Positions 35,125 to 43,059 are shown, counted from the first letter of the stretch. The stretch is DNA of 64,000 nucleotides from Natronospira elongata (GCF_034931365.1 NZ_JAYGII010000012.1:19453-83452), one strand, 5' to 3'. The notes: a model not told the origin generated them from the sequence alone. Made by a program: numbers and translations.

Positions 35125-35726
35125 TGTTTCGAATCCTTCAGGGGTATCTTGACGGTGAAAGCACCGCGCAGGTCTCCAACCTCGTAGCCCCATGCTGCAT
35201 CATGAGGGTAGCGATCATCCAGCACGTCCCTGACCGGCTCGGGAATCTGTTCGTCCGTGCCATGGCAGAGTAGACAGTTGCCCTGGACACCGATTCCACG
35301 CATATAGCGAAAATAGCGCTGATCACCTTCGGAAACCACTTCCGAATGATTGAGCTCGGGCACTGCCTTGCCGTCGGCACGTTGCCGTTCAAATTCATCC
35401 AGCACCTCACGCTCCCAGGCATCAGGCGTGCCCAAAAGCGGGTTGCGGACGCGTGTTCCCACCCGGCTCACCTGCCAGCCCTTCTCCAGGGAAAGCCGGG
35501 TCTTGATCGCCGGCGCATCGTCACGGCAGACCGAAATGGCCGCCACCGGACCATCTTCCTGCATGGCCTCCTGCAGGCGCCCGGCAAGTGTCTCGAACAA
35601 TTCCACCGTCACGGCATGGGCATCGGCTTCCAAGCGGACTCGATCTTCGTCCTCCAGCCCTGCCTGGGCTAGCTGGGTGACTGCCAGCAAGGACACTCCG
35701 GAAACAACAAGGCTGATCCAGCGCAT
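35121..35726 (-). CDS. Tll0287-like (DUF3365) c-type haem protein
   Basis: This 201-residue exported protein has a signal peptide (residues 1-21, LLAVTQLAQAG). The DUF3365 segment includes ISVCRDDAPAIK, and a c-type haem motif CLLCHG lies near residue 150. The C-terminal YEVGDLRGAFTVKIP is typical of the family, often the sensor part of signalling proteins but here stand-alone. The start at 35726 is preferred over the longer frame, which lacks a signal. It is translationally coupled to the flavoprotein gene, although that protein is predicted cytoplasmic, so electron transfer between them would need the membrane quinone or another carrier. Confidence 0.87.
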   Translation of the reverse strand: MRWISLVVSGVSLLAVTQLAQAGLEDEDRVRLEADAHAVTVELFETLAGRLQEAMQEDGPVAAISVCRDDAPAIKTRLSLEKGWQVSRVGTRVRNPLLGTPDAWEREVLDEFERQRADGKAVPELNHSEVVSEGDQRYFRYMRGIGVQGNCLLCHGTDEQIPEPVRDVLDDRYPHDAAWGYEVGDLRGAFTVKIPLKDSKQ

Positions 35727-35798
35727 GGTAGCTACTCCTCCCGCTTGCCTTGGCGAATAACCGGGCAAGACTCTTTCGTCAGTGGAAAACACTATTAT

Positions 35799-35814
35799 TT
35801 TAGGTTATTCTAAT
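35799..35814. promoter_or_regulatory. BigR/SqrR-like operator TTTAG-N6-CTAAT (site 3)
   Basis: The inverted repeat TTTAGGTTATTCTAAT lies in the 124-base divergent spacer between the haem-protein and SulP genes. It has the same 5-6-5 geometry as sites 1 and 2 and could regulate both directions. Confidence 0.65.
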
Positions 35815-35850
35815 ATTTATTCCAGTCAGGTCAAGTAAACAGGTGTAATT

Positions 35851-37575
35851 TTGTTGCAGTCAGGGAAAAAGGGAATCTGGCCCTTCCCCGATGCCAATTC
35901 ACTCGGGCAAGACGCCATTGCAGGCCTGGTCATCGCTGCCATGCTGATCCCCCAGGGCATGGCCTACGCCCTGCTGGCCGGATTGCCGGCCCAGGTTGGC
36001 CTATATGCCTCTTTGCTGCCGACTGCGGCCTATGCCCTGTTCGGCAGCAGCCGCTACCTTGCCGTTGGCCCGGTGGCCGTGGTCTCCCTGATGGTGGCCA
36101 CGGCCACCGCCTTGCTCTCCCAGCGCCACGGCCTTGACCCCGTGCCGGTTGCCGCCAGCCTGGCCCTGGCCTCGGGCGCCATTCTCATGCTCATGGGCCT
36201 GCTGCGGCTGGGCTTTATCACCCATTTCCTGTCCCGACCCGTGCTGCTGGGCTTCATGGGGGGTGTCGCGGTTCTGATCGGTCTCAGCCAGCTGCCCCAT
36301 GCGCTGGGTATCCCCGTCGAGGTCCGGGAGCCGTTTGCCCTTGTCGGCGAACTGGCGGGTAACTGGCAGTCATTCAGCCTTCCCACTTTGCTCCTGGCCA
36401 TCGGCACAGTTCTTCTGATTCGCCTGTTTTCCGGCCCACTGGCCCGGCTGCTGCAGCCACGGCTGCCCACCGCCGGCCTGATCGTCTCCCGCCTGGGCGC
36501 GCTGGCTGCGGTCGTTCTCGGGATCACGCTGGCATTGCACACCGGGCTGGGGGAGAGGACGGCCCTGGTTGGGGAGATTCCCCGGGGCCTTCCGAGCTTC
36601 GCCCTGCCCCCCATCGAATTGGCGTGGCTGATGGAACTGCTGGGCATGGCCTTTCTTATCTCACTGATTGGGCTCATGGAGAGTGTTTCGGTGGGTCGGG
36701 CCTTGGCAGCCCGTGACGGAGAGGACATCCAGCCCAACAGGGAATTACTCGGGCTGGGTGCGTCCAATCTGGTGGCAGGCCTGAGTGCGGCCTACCCGGT
36801 GACCGGTGGGCTGGCACGCACTCTGGTCGCCAGAGATGCCGGCGCGAAAAGCCCGCTGGCCGGTGTATTCGCAGCCGGCGGTGTGCTGCTTGCCCTACTG
36901 TTCGCCACCCCGGTACTGGCGATGCTGCCGCGCGCCATCCTGGCAGGGATCATTCTGCTGGCAGTGCTGCCGCTGCTGGATTTTGCAAGCATTCGCGATA
37001 CCTGGCGCCATAATCGGCCGGACGCCACCGTGGCGCTTATCAGTTTCGCCAGTGTGCTGATTCTGGGGGTCGAGCTGGGTCTGCTCACCGGCCTGGCGGT
37101 ATCCCTCGCCTTGCTGCTCTGGCGCATCAGTCAGCCCCATGTAGCGGAAGTCGGCCGCGTCCCGGGCACTGAACATTTCCGGAACATCCGTCGACACCAG
37201 GTGGAAACCCGGCCGGGCCTGAGCATGATCCGCGTGGATGAAAGCCTGCAGTTTCCCAATAGCCGATTTCTGCGGGACACCCTGCTTGAGCATCTGGACA
37301 CGCATCCGGAAACAAGAGATCTGGTACTGGTCTGTAGTGCCATCAACGAAATTGACAGCACCGCACTGGAGACATTGGAGGAACTGGTGAGAAGCCTTGC
37401 AGCCCGGGGAATCAGGCTGCATCTGTCTGAAGTCAAAGGCCCGGTACTGGACCGCTTGCGGCGAGCCGGCTTCCCGGCGTTGCTCGCACCGGGAAGAATA
37501 TTCTTCACCAACCAGGCAGCCTTCGAGGAGATCGGCGCTGACAAGCCGCAGCAGGATCAGTCCGTGGCGCAGTAA
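35851..37575 (+). CDS. SulP-family anion permease with STAS domain
   Basis: This 574-residue inner-membrane protein has about 10-12 transmembrane helices. The signature block is AMLIPQGMAYALLAGLPAQVGLYASLLP (about 30-57), and a C-terminal STAS domain runs from about 455. SulP proteins move sulfate, bicarbonate or other anions. The linked sulfur genes and the BigR-like site suggest sulfate or sulfite, as product export or uptake. No ATG is available upstream, so TTG at 35851 is the likely start. The 3' end overlaps the convergent ArsR gene by 19 bases. Confidence 0.88.
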   Translation: MLQSGKKGIWPFPDANSLGQDAIAGLVIAAMLIPQGMAYALLAGLPAQVGLYASLLPTAAYALFGSSRYLAVGPVAVVSLMVATATALLSQRHGLDPVPVAASLALASGAILMLMGLLRLGFITHFLSRPVLLGFMGGVAVLIGLSQLPHALGIPVEVREPFALVGELAGNWQSFSLPTLLLAIGTVLLIRLFSGPLARLLQPRLPTAGLIVSRLGALAAVVLGITLALHTGLGERTALVGEIPRGLPSFALPPIELAWLMELLGMAFLISLIGLMESVSVGRALAARDGEDIQPNRELLGLGASNLVAGLSAAYPVTGGLARTLVARDAGAKSPLAGVFAAGGVLLALLFATPVLAMLPRAILAGIILLAVLPLLDFASIRDTWRHNRPDATVALISFASVLILGVELGLLTGLAVSLALLLWRISQPHVAEVGRVPGTEHFRNIRRHQVETRPGLSMIRVDESLQFPNSRFLRDTLLEHLDTHPETRDLVLVCSAINEIDSTALETLEELVRSLAARGIRLHLSEVKGPVLDRLRRAGFPALLAPGRIFFTNQAAFEEIGADKPQQDQSVAQ

Positions 37576-37892
37576 AGCTCGTACAGTTTGCCCATCAGCT
37601 CCAGCACCTTGTCATCGGCAATCCGGTAATAAATGGTCTGGGATTCGCGCCGGGTCGCCACCAGGCCTTCACGCCGAAAGCGGGCCAGATGCTGGGACAG
37701 GGCCGACTGGCTGAGAGGTACCTTTTCATTGATCTCCCCCACCGACCGTTCACCCTCTACCAGGGCGCAGAGGACCATCAGTCGATTCGAATTGGCGAGC
37801 GCCTTGAGCACCCGGGCGGCCTCGTCGGAGTGCTCCTCCATGTCTTTCATGCTGGGTAGCTGGTGGGCCATCTGGGATCCTTGAGCGGGCAT
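37557..37892 (-). CDS. BigR/SqrR-type ArsR repressor 2 (sulfane-sulfur sensor)
   Basis: This 111-residue winged-helix repressor has the HTH at VPLSQSALSQHLARFRR. Cys42 (LMVLCALV) and Cys108 (ELYCATD) match BigR's numbering and 66-residue spacing exactly. It is a paralogue of the 22166 protein without its long tail. A shorter start at 37871 with AAGGA upstream is possible and would shift the numbering to 35/101. A degenerate BigR-like half-palindrome lies 44-59 bases upstream, consistent with autoregulation. It sits beside SulP, so local control of the sulfate permease and haem-flavoprotein genes is likely. Confidence 0.9.
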   Translation of the reverse strand: MPAQGSQMAHQLPSMKDMEEHSDEAARVLKALANSNRLMVLCALVEGERSVGEINEKVPLSQSALSQHLARFRREGLVATRRESQTIYYRIADDKVLELMGKLYELYCATD

Positions 37893-37935
37893 GGGCGTTC
37901 ACCATTTTGAGCAGGCGAAATAGCTAAATTAGAAG

Positions 37936-37951
37936 AACAGGATAACCTAAT
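37936..37951. promoter_or_regulatory. Degenerate BigR-like site AACAG-N6-CTAAT (site 4)
   Basis: One arm (CTAAT) is perfect, the other is degenerate. A separate ATTAG half-site sits at 37928-37932. It lies just upstream of the ArsR repressor 2 gene, so an autoregulatory role is possible. Confidence 0.4.
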
Positions 37952-38015
37952 TTCCCGCCCTCTCCCAGACCGCCATTGACCCGCCCAGGCCGCAGGGCTA
38001 AAATGGCGCGCTTTC

Positions 38016-38090
38016 GGGCGATTAGCTCAGTGGGAGAGCACTGCCTTCACACGGCAGGGGTCGCTGGTTCAAGTCCAGCATCGCCCACCA
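38016..38090 (+). tRNA. tRNA-Val (anticodon CAC)
   Basis: The gene begins GGGCGATTAGCTCAG. It has anticodon stem CTGCC/GGCAG with loop TTCACAC, T-arm GGTTCAAGTCC, an acceptor GGGCGAT paired with ATCGCCC, and an encoded CCA. It is 75 bases long. Confidence 0.97.
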
Positions 38091-38096
38091 TTACGC

Positions 38097-38130
38097 AAAA
38101 AGGCCGGATCCGTTAGGGTCCGGCCTTTTT
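38097..38130 (+). terminator. Terminator after tRNA-Val
   Basis: A long stem, AAGGCCGGA paired with TCCGGCCTT, has a loop containing GTTAGG and is flanked by A5 and T5. It is possibly bidirectional. Confidence 0.9.
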
Positions 38131-38190
38131 GTTTGTCCGCCAAACGGCTATATGGGAAGCTCTGATTTCCGGAAGGCCCCGGAGGCGATG

Positions 38191-39219
38191 ATGGCGGATC
38201 ACATGCGGGCGATGGTCTTTCACGGCCCCGGCCAGGCTCTGGTCCCGGAACGGGTACCGATGCCCCTCAGGCAGGCGCCGGATCAGGTGCTGCTGAAGGT
38301 GGAGGCCTGCGGCATCTGCCGCACTGACCTGCATATCCTCGACGGAGAGCTGGACCAGCCCCGCCTGCCCCTCATTCCCGGGCATCAAATCGTGGGCACG
38401 GTGGTCGAGGCCGGTCCCGATTGCGGAACACTCAAGGTCGGCGACCGGGTGGGGGTGCCCTGGCTGGGCCGGACCGACGGCTGCTGCCGCCATTGCCAGA
38501 AAGGCAGGGAGAATTTGTGCGAGGCGGCCGAGTTTACCGGCTACACCCTGGACGGCGGCTTCGCCGAATATACCCTGGCCCATGCCCCCTTCTGCTTTCC
38601 CCTGCCCGCCGATGTCGAGCCCGCGGACATCGCCCCCCTGCTCTGCGCCGGTCTGATCGGCTTTCGCGCCTGGCGCCTGGCCGGCGGCCGCGACAATCAA
38701 CGCCTGGGGATTTACGGCTTTGGCGCCGCCGCCCATATACTCACCCAGCTTGCGGTCTGGCACGGCCAATCGGTCTATGCCTTCACCCGGCCCGGCGACG
38801 AGACCGGCCAGGCCTTTGCCCGGCAATTGGGTGCAGTCTGGGCCGGCGGCAGCGATCAGAGTCCACCAGAGATTCTTGATGCCGCCCTCATCTTCGCGCC
38901 AGTGGGTGAACTGATGATAACGGCTCTGGATCAGGTGAACCGGGGTGGGACGGTGGTCAGCGGTGGTATTCACATGAGTGACATACCCGCCTTTCCCTAC
39001 CACAAGCTGTGGCAGGAACGCAGCCTGAAGTCCGTGGCCAATCTCACCCGGGCAGACGGTCGTGATTTCCTCGCCCTGGCTCCAAGGATCCCCATCCGCA
39101 CCGAGGTCACCACCTACCCCCTGGAACAGGCCAATCGCGCCCTGGACGATCTGCGTCACGGACGTTTCAGCGGCGCCGCCGTCGTGCTACCCGGCGCGGA
39201 CACGGCGCCAGCGCCGTAA
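38191..39219 (+). CDS. Zinc-dependent alcohol dehydrogenase family protein
   Basis: This protein of about 342 residues belongs to the medium-chain dehydrogenase family. Catalytic zinc ligands are Cys in EACGICRTDLH and the GH in IPGHQIVG. A structural-zinc cysteine cluster is seen in RTDGCCRHCQKGRENLC. The nucleotide-binding segment reads LGIYGFGAAAHIL. It should interconvert primary alcohols and aldehydes with NAD(H). The start at 38191 follows GGAGG with proper spacing; 38188 is too close and 38152 has no ribosome-binding site. It opens the stress/storage island, but no FixK-like box is visible before it. Confidence 0.9.
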   Translation: MADHMRAMVFHGPGQALVPERVPMPLRQAPDQVLLKVEACGICRTDLHILDGELDQPRLPLIPGHQIVGTVVEAGPDCGTLKVGDRVGVPWLGRTDGCCRHCQKGRENLCEAAEFTGYTLDGGFAEYTLAHAPFCFPLPADVEPADIAPLLCAGLIGFRAWRLAGGRDNQRLGIYGFGAAAHILTQLAVWHGQSVYAFTRPGDETGQAFARQLGAVWAGGSDQSPPEILDAALIFAPVGELMITALDQVNRGGTVVSGGIHMSDIPAFPYHKLWQERSLKSVANLTRADGRDFLALAPRIPIRTEVTTYPLEQANRALDDLRHGRFSGAAVVLPGADTAPAP

Positions 39220-39354
39220 ACTGAGCGACATCGGTCCGGCCGCTTGGCAGCTTCCTCCTTGACTGGTGTTATACCTGCGTATTACACTAAACCTCCATGC
39301 CGTCCACAAGCCCGCATCCGTGGACGATGCAACAAAGCAATGGAGCGATTTGCC

Positions 39355-40455
39355 ATGACATGCAATCGGAGCCGTATCACACATCGAGTCCCTGTGCTCG
39401 CCATCGCCGGCCTGCTGGCCCTGCTTCCCTTCTCGCTCTCCGCTGAGACCGGGCGAGACATACAGAGCCATGAAGTACGCCTGTCCACGCCGGACCCAGA
39501 GGTCACCCTGGCAGGGACTCTGCGTCTGCCCGACAGTGCCCGAAACGGTATCGTGGTGCTGATGATCACCGGCAGCGGCGATCACAAGCGGGATGCCATC
39601 ATCTCCGGCACCCCCCTGTTCCGACTCAAGGCCGAGGCCCTCGCTGCGGCCGGGATTGCCTCCCTGCGCTTGGATGATCGTGGCACGGGCGAATCCACCG
39701 GGCCCAGTACCCGGGCATCCACAACGGCCGATCGGGTAGTGGACATGCGTGCGGCACTGGACTGGTTGCGGGCCGGTGAGCTGGCCGAGTTCAGCCGCGT
39801 GGGCGTGATCGGACACAGCGAGGGTGCCGGCATCGGTGCTCGCCTGGCCGCTCAAACCAATCCCCCTGATTTTCTGATCCTGCTTGGCACGCCGGCTCTG
39901 CAAGGCAAGGAGGTTTGGGTGGATCAACAGGTGGCCGGCTTCCGGCAATCAGTGGGGATTGAGGCCCCGGAGATACTGGCCCAGGTGGAGGCACACATGC
40001 GTGAAGCCGCACGCCTTTCCATAGCCGGCGCTGCCCCGGAAGCCATGCAGGAAAATACCATTGCCCTTTTTGCACTGGGCGGCATTGATGTCAACGCCGA
40101 AGAGAACAACCACATGCTGGAAGGCTTCACCAGCCGGATGGCGGATCGCTGGATGCGTCATTTTCTCGCTGACAACCCGGCACAAGCCCTGGCCGCCACC
40201 CGGGTCCCGGTGCTGGCCATCTACGGCAGCCATGACCGCCTGACCTCGGCCGCTGCCAATGCAGGCCCACTGGTCGAGGCCTTGGTGACCGCCGGCAACC
40301 CGGATTTCACGGTGCAGATCATGCCGGACCAGGACCATTTCTTCCTGCGCGCACCCGGCAGGCCGGTCGGTGAACACGCCTTCGGTGAAATGGAATTGCC
40401 CACAGAAGTCATGAGCACCGTCATCGCCTGGCTTCGGCGTAATCCAGGCCCTTGA
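39355..40455 (+). CDS. Secreted alpha/beta hydrolase
   Basis: This 366-residue exported protein has a signal peptide ending PFSLSAETG. The nucleophile elbow VIGHSEGAGIGARLA (GHSEG, Ser about residue 155), an oxyanion-region ITGSGDHKRD, and the late acid/His region in YGSHDRLT and DQDHFF form a complete catalytic set. The substrate, an ester or lipid, is unknown. The start at 39355 follows GGAG; upstream in-frame ATGs at 39244 and 39340 lack support. It is monocistronic. Confidence 0.88.
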   Translation: MTCNRSRITHRVPVLAIAGLLALLPFSLSAETGRDIQSHEVRLSTPDPEVTLAGTLRLPDSARNGIVVLMITGSGDHKRDAIISGTPLFRLKAEALAAAGIASLRLDDRGTGESTGPSTRASTTADRVVDMRAALDWLRAGELAEFSRVGVIGHSEGAGIGARLAAQTNPPDFLILLGTPALQGKEVWVDQQVAGFRQSVGIEAPEILAQVEAHMREAARLSIAGAAPEAMQENTIALFALGGIDVNAEENNHMLEGFTSRMADRWMRHFLADNPAQALAATRVPVLAIYGSHDRLTSAAANAGPLVEALVTAGNPDFTVQIMPDQDHFFLRAPGRPVGEHAFGEMELPTEVMSTVIAWLRRNPGP

Positions 40456-40553
40456 AAGCAGGAGGCAACACCACACTGTCTGAGGGACTCTCAATGCCGC
40501 ATCCCGGACAGCCGAGGTCCGGCATGGGTCTAACAAGGAATTCAGATCCACCG

Positions 40554-40567
40554 ATGACGGTGGTCAA
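40554..40567. promoter_or_regulatory. FixK-like box ATGACGGTGGTCAA (box B), Hsp20 promoter
   Basis: The dyad TGAC-N4-GTCA lies 80 bases before the Hsp20 start. A class II promoter would start near 40602; the predicted -10 (CAAGCT) is poor. Confidence 0.55.
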
Positions 40568-40646
40568 CACCTTCCTCACCTGAAACTCGCAAGCTGTCTT
40601 ACGTCCTGGAGAAGGACTGATTCAGGCATACCGAGGAGGTACCGAT

Positions 40647-41093
40647 ATGAGAATGCTGACCACACCACGCCGCAGCTGGATTCCCAGTCTGGATGCGGAT
40701 TTCGATCGTTTGTTTGACCGTTTCTCACCCATGACCAGCCGCACTGACGAAGCGCTGGGCATGGCGGAATGGAACCCTGCCGTGGATATTCGCGAGGAAG
40801 CGGACCGTTTCCTGGTACTCGTGGACATTCCCGGCGTGGCGCCCGAGGAAGTGGACATTACCCTGGAGGGCGGCCTGCTCACCATCAGCGGGGAGCGCAA
40901 GGAAGAAAAGTCCACCGGCGACGAGCACTATCGCCGCTCGGAGCGTTTCCACGGCAGTTTCTTCCGGCGTTTCAGCCTGCCGGATACCGCAGACGCCAGC
41001 CAGGTGAGCGCGCGCTCGGACAAGGGCGTGGTGGAGATCACCATCCCCAAGACGAAGAAGGCTCGCGCCAACCGGATTCCGATCAAGAGCTGA
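40647..41093 (+). CDS. Hsp20/alpha-crystallin small heat-shock protein
   Basis: This 148-residue holdase chaperone has the alpha-crystallin domain from about residue 38 (MAEWNPAVDIREEADRFLVL), the EVDITLEGGLLTISGER core, the SFFRRFSLP segment and the closing KAR.NRIPIKS with an I-x-I-type motif. Such proteins hold unfolded proteins for later refolding. AGGAGG precedes the ATG. It lies downstream of a FixK-like box, so low-oxygen induction is proposed. A hairpin follows. Confidence 0.93.
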   Translation: MRMLTTPRRSWIPSLDADFDRLFDRFSPMTSRTDEALGMAEWNPAVDIREEADRFLVLVDIPGVAPEEVDITLEGGLLTISGERKEEKSTGDEHYRRSERFHGSFFRRFSLPDTADASQVSARSDKGVVEITIPKTKKARANRIPIKS

Positions 41094-41122
41094 AAGCGAT
41101 CAGTTGGGAGTCACAACAGCAG

Positions 41123-41150
41123 AGGGCCCCGGTTTACATGCCGGGGCCCT
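41123..41150. terminator. Hairpin between Hsp20 and dodecin genes
   Basis: A 10-bp perfect stem (AGGGCCCCGG / CCGGGGCCCT) with an 8-base loop is followed by only two or three T's. It could serve both convergent genes. Confidence 0.6.
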
Positions 41151-41181
41151 TTGCATGGGAATACCTGAAATCAGCAGTGCC

Positions 41182-41382
41182 CTACTTGAGAACAAAGGTC
41201 ACACGCATATCCACGCGATAGCCGCTGATCTTGCCGTTCTCCACGGTGACCTTCTGCTCGGCCACCCAGGCCCCCTTGATGTTATCCACCGACTTCGATG
41301 CCTTGTCGATGCCCTGGCGGATGGCATCCTCAAAGCTGTCATTGGACGTGGCGCTGATCTCGATGATTTTTGCAACGCTCAT
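41182..41382 (-). CDS. Dodecin-family flavin-binding protein
   Basis: This 66-residue protein matches dodecins end to end: SVAKIIEISATSNDSFEDAI, the GAWVAEQKV strand and the final MRVTFVLK. Dodecins assemble into 12-mers that store flavins and protect from photochemical or redox damage. The start is preceded by GGAGT. The dodecin promoter is presumably divergent from the zinc-ribbon gene at 41573, with box C upstream. Confidence 0.93.
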   Translation of the reverse strand: MSVAKIIEISATSNDSFEDAIRQGIDKASKSVDNIKGAWVAEQKVTVENGKISGYRVDMRVTFVLK

Positions 41383-41449
41383 GGCTGGACTCCTTCCAGA
41401 TGCGGATCAGTTTGGAGTTCCAGTGTGCTGCGCGCGGCCCGGGCAGGTC

Positions 41450-41463
41450 TTGACCGCAGTCAT
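41450..41463. promoter_or_regulatory. FixK-like box TTGACCGCAGTCAT (box C), dodecin promoter
   Basis: The dyad lies 67 bases upstream of the dodecin start on the minus strand. Class II spacing predicts a -10 at 41422-41427, reading CACACT on the minus strand, three of six. Confidence 0.55.
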
Positions 41464-41496
41464 CGGATCGGCGCATTGACGAGAACCGCCATGTTG

Positions 41497-41510
41497 ATGA
41501 CGGCCGTCAA
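41497..41510. promoter_or_regulatory. FixK-like box ATGACGGCCGTCAA (box D), zinc-ribbon/DUF3775 promoter
   Basis: A perfect 12-base TGACGGCCGTCA core lies 62 bases before the start at 41573. The hexamer at the predicted -10 (41533-41538) is CAGAAT, four of six to consensus. Confidence 0.65.
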
Positions 41511-41572
41511 TGTCAGCCGACGACCGATTTTGCAGAATCGGTGCCCCACTCCCAGCCACGGACAGGATAGCC

Positions 41573-41803
41573 ATGAACCGCAAACACAACCGGGGAAACT
41601 CCCACGCCGACGACAGCTTCGTGATGGCCTGTCCGGAGTGTGGACGGCCGCTGATGCTGTCCACCGGCGATCTCGAAGTCGGACATGAGATCGAATGCAG
41701 TCACTGCCATCACTCGCTTTACCTCGACACCGCCACCATGCCCGGCCGCGGCGGCCGCTACTGGACCCTGGTGAGTCAGGAGGACAACCGGCATGAGCGT
41801 TGA
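41573..41803 (+). CDS. Small zinc-ribbon protein
   Basis: This 76-residue protein has two CxxC pairs, CPEC (about residue 20) and CSHC (about 43), spaced as in zinc ribbons of the LysW or desulforedoxin type. The intervening sequence MLSTGDLEVGHEIE is beta-rich. No amino-acid carrier C-terminal motif is present, so LysW function is unlikely. The start at 41573 places the gene 28 bases after the predicted box D transcription start. It overlaps the DUF3775 gene by 11 bases, suggesting one operon and perhaps a complex. Confidence 0.7.
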   Translation: MNRKHNRGNSHADDSFVMACPECGRPLMLSTGDLEVGHEIECSHCHHSLYLDTATMPGRGGRYWTLVSQEDNRHER

Positions 41804-42212
41804 TATCGACAAGGAGACGGAACAGGTCAGCCTGGACGTGAATCTCGACAATGTCTGTCGCCTGATTCAGCTCGCGCGGGTGTTCCATGCCCAGGAAGCC
41901 GTGGTCATCCCCGAAGAACCCGGCAGCCCCTCCGATGACTGGCCCACCCAGATCCTGGCCGCCCATACGGGTGACCAGAGCCTGAACGAGTTCCGCAGCA
42001 TCATCGACGATCTGGACAGGAACCAGCAGGTGGAAGTAGTGGCCCTTTTGTGGATGGGCCGAGGTGACTACGAACCGGAAGACTGGTACAGCCTGCTGAG
42101 TGATGCCGACGCCGAGTGGACCGACTACACGGCCGACTACCTGATGGCCCATCCCATGCTACCGGATCACCTCACGGACGGCCTGGACATGCTCGGATAC
42201 CACTGTGACTGA
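41793..42212 (+). CDS. DUF3775 family protein
   Basis: This 139-residue acidic protein contains the DUF3775 signature: residues with DNVCRLIQLARVFH, a central LAAHTGDQSLNEFRS, and the closing WTDYTADYLMAHPMLPDHL. Function is unknown; in other genomes the family appears near stress and low-oxygen genes. It overlaps the zinc-ribbon gene by 11 bases and is therefore cotranscribed and probably coupled. No catalytic site is visible. Confidence 0.85.
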   Translation: MSVDIDKETEQVSLDVNLDNVCRLIQLARVFHAQEAVVIPEEPGSPSDDWPTQILAAHTGDQSLNEFRSIIDDLDRNQQVEVVALLWMGRGDYEPEDWYSLLSDADAEWTDYTADYLMAHPMLPDHLTDGLDMLGYHCD

Positions 42213-42267
42213 AGCAAGCAGGAACCGCCGTGGGCTACTGATTCCGGTTAACCATTTACGCCACCTG

Positions 42268-42281
42268 TTGACGGCAGTCAT
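42268..42281. promoter_or_regulatory. FixK-like box TTGACGGCAGTCAT (box E), hydrolase promoter
   Basis: The dyad lies 58 bases before the hydrolase start at 42340. The hexamer at the predicted -10 (42304-42309) is TAGTCT, three of six. Confidence 0.6.
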
Positions 42282-42339
42282 CACCTCAGGCAAAACCAGG
42301 CCCTAGTCTGCCCACATAACCTATCATCAGGGCAGCACC

Positions 42340-43059
42340 ATGAAGTCATCACGCCATCAGACACTGAATATCACGGTGGGAGGCGTCACCCTGCCCGCCC
42401 TGCTGGAACGGCCCGACCCCGCGCTGGGCCTGGTGCTTTTCGTCCACGGCAGCGGCAGCAGCCGCTTCAGCCCCCGCAACCAGCAGGTGGCCCGGCAGCT
42501 CAATGAACAGGCCTTATCCACCCTGCTGTTCGACCTGCTGAGTGAAGCGGAACATGAACAGGACAAGCTGGATGGCCGATTCCGTTTTGATATCGATCTG
42601 CTCAGCGCCCGTCTGCTGGCGGTGCTGGACTGGTTGCGGCGGGAGCCGAAGCTGGCCGCGCTGCCGGTGGGACTATTCGGCGCCAGCACCGGCGCGGCCG
42701 CAGCCCTGATTGCGGCTGCGGAACGGCCACGACAGGTCCGGGCGGTGGTGTCCCGGGGTGGCCGGGTCGATCTGGCCGGCGACGCCCTGGGCCGGGTCCG
42801 GGCACCGGTACTGATAATCATCGGTACCCTCGATAGGGAGGTCTATCGACTCAGCCGCACAGCCTCGCGCCAGATCACCACAGACTACGAGCTGCGCCTG
42901 ATTGCCGGCGCCGCTCACCTGTTTGAAGAACCGGGCAAGCTGGAGGAAGTGGCCCAGGCCGCCGCGGCATGGTTTCTACGTCACCTTCCCGAGCCCGAGG
43001 CCGAGGCACGGCCCCGCCCGGCAGTCACGGGCACTGGACCCAGGGACACGCCGCAATGA
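42340..43059 (+). CDS. Dienelactone-hydrolase-like alpha/beta hydrolase (active paralogue)
   Basis: This 239-residue cytoplasmic hydrolase has the nucleophile elbow GLFGASTGAAAAL (GASTG, Ser about residue 115), oxyanion-region FVHGSGSSRFS, acid IIGTLDREVY and His in IAGAAHLFEEPG. It is a complete Ser-Asp-His triad. Such hydrolases often sit beside, or are fused to, phosphoribosyltransferases in low-oxygen gene clusters; the phosphoribosyltransferase follows here after an rtcB remnant. A second copy that has lost its Ser and His lies at 44111. The substrate is unknown. Box E lies 58 bases upstream. Confidence 0.88.
   Translation: MKSSRHQTLNITVGGVTLPALLERPDPALGLVLFVHGSGSSRFSPRNQQVARQLNEQALSTLLFDLLSEAEHEQDKLDGRFRFDIDLLSARLLAVLDWLRREPKLAALPVGLFGASTGAAAALIAAAERPRQVRAVVSRGGRVDLAGDALGRVRAPVLIIIGTLDREVYRLSRTASRQITTDYELRLIAGAAHLFEEPGKLEEVAQAAAAWFLRHLPEPEAEARPRPAVTGTGPRDTPQ

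Noticed and set aside
39259..39272. TTGACTGGTGTTAT before the secreted hydrolase as a further FixK-like box
   Set aside because: The right half TTAT lacks the TCA core, and no -10-like hexamer supports it.
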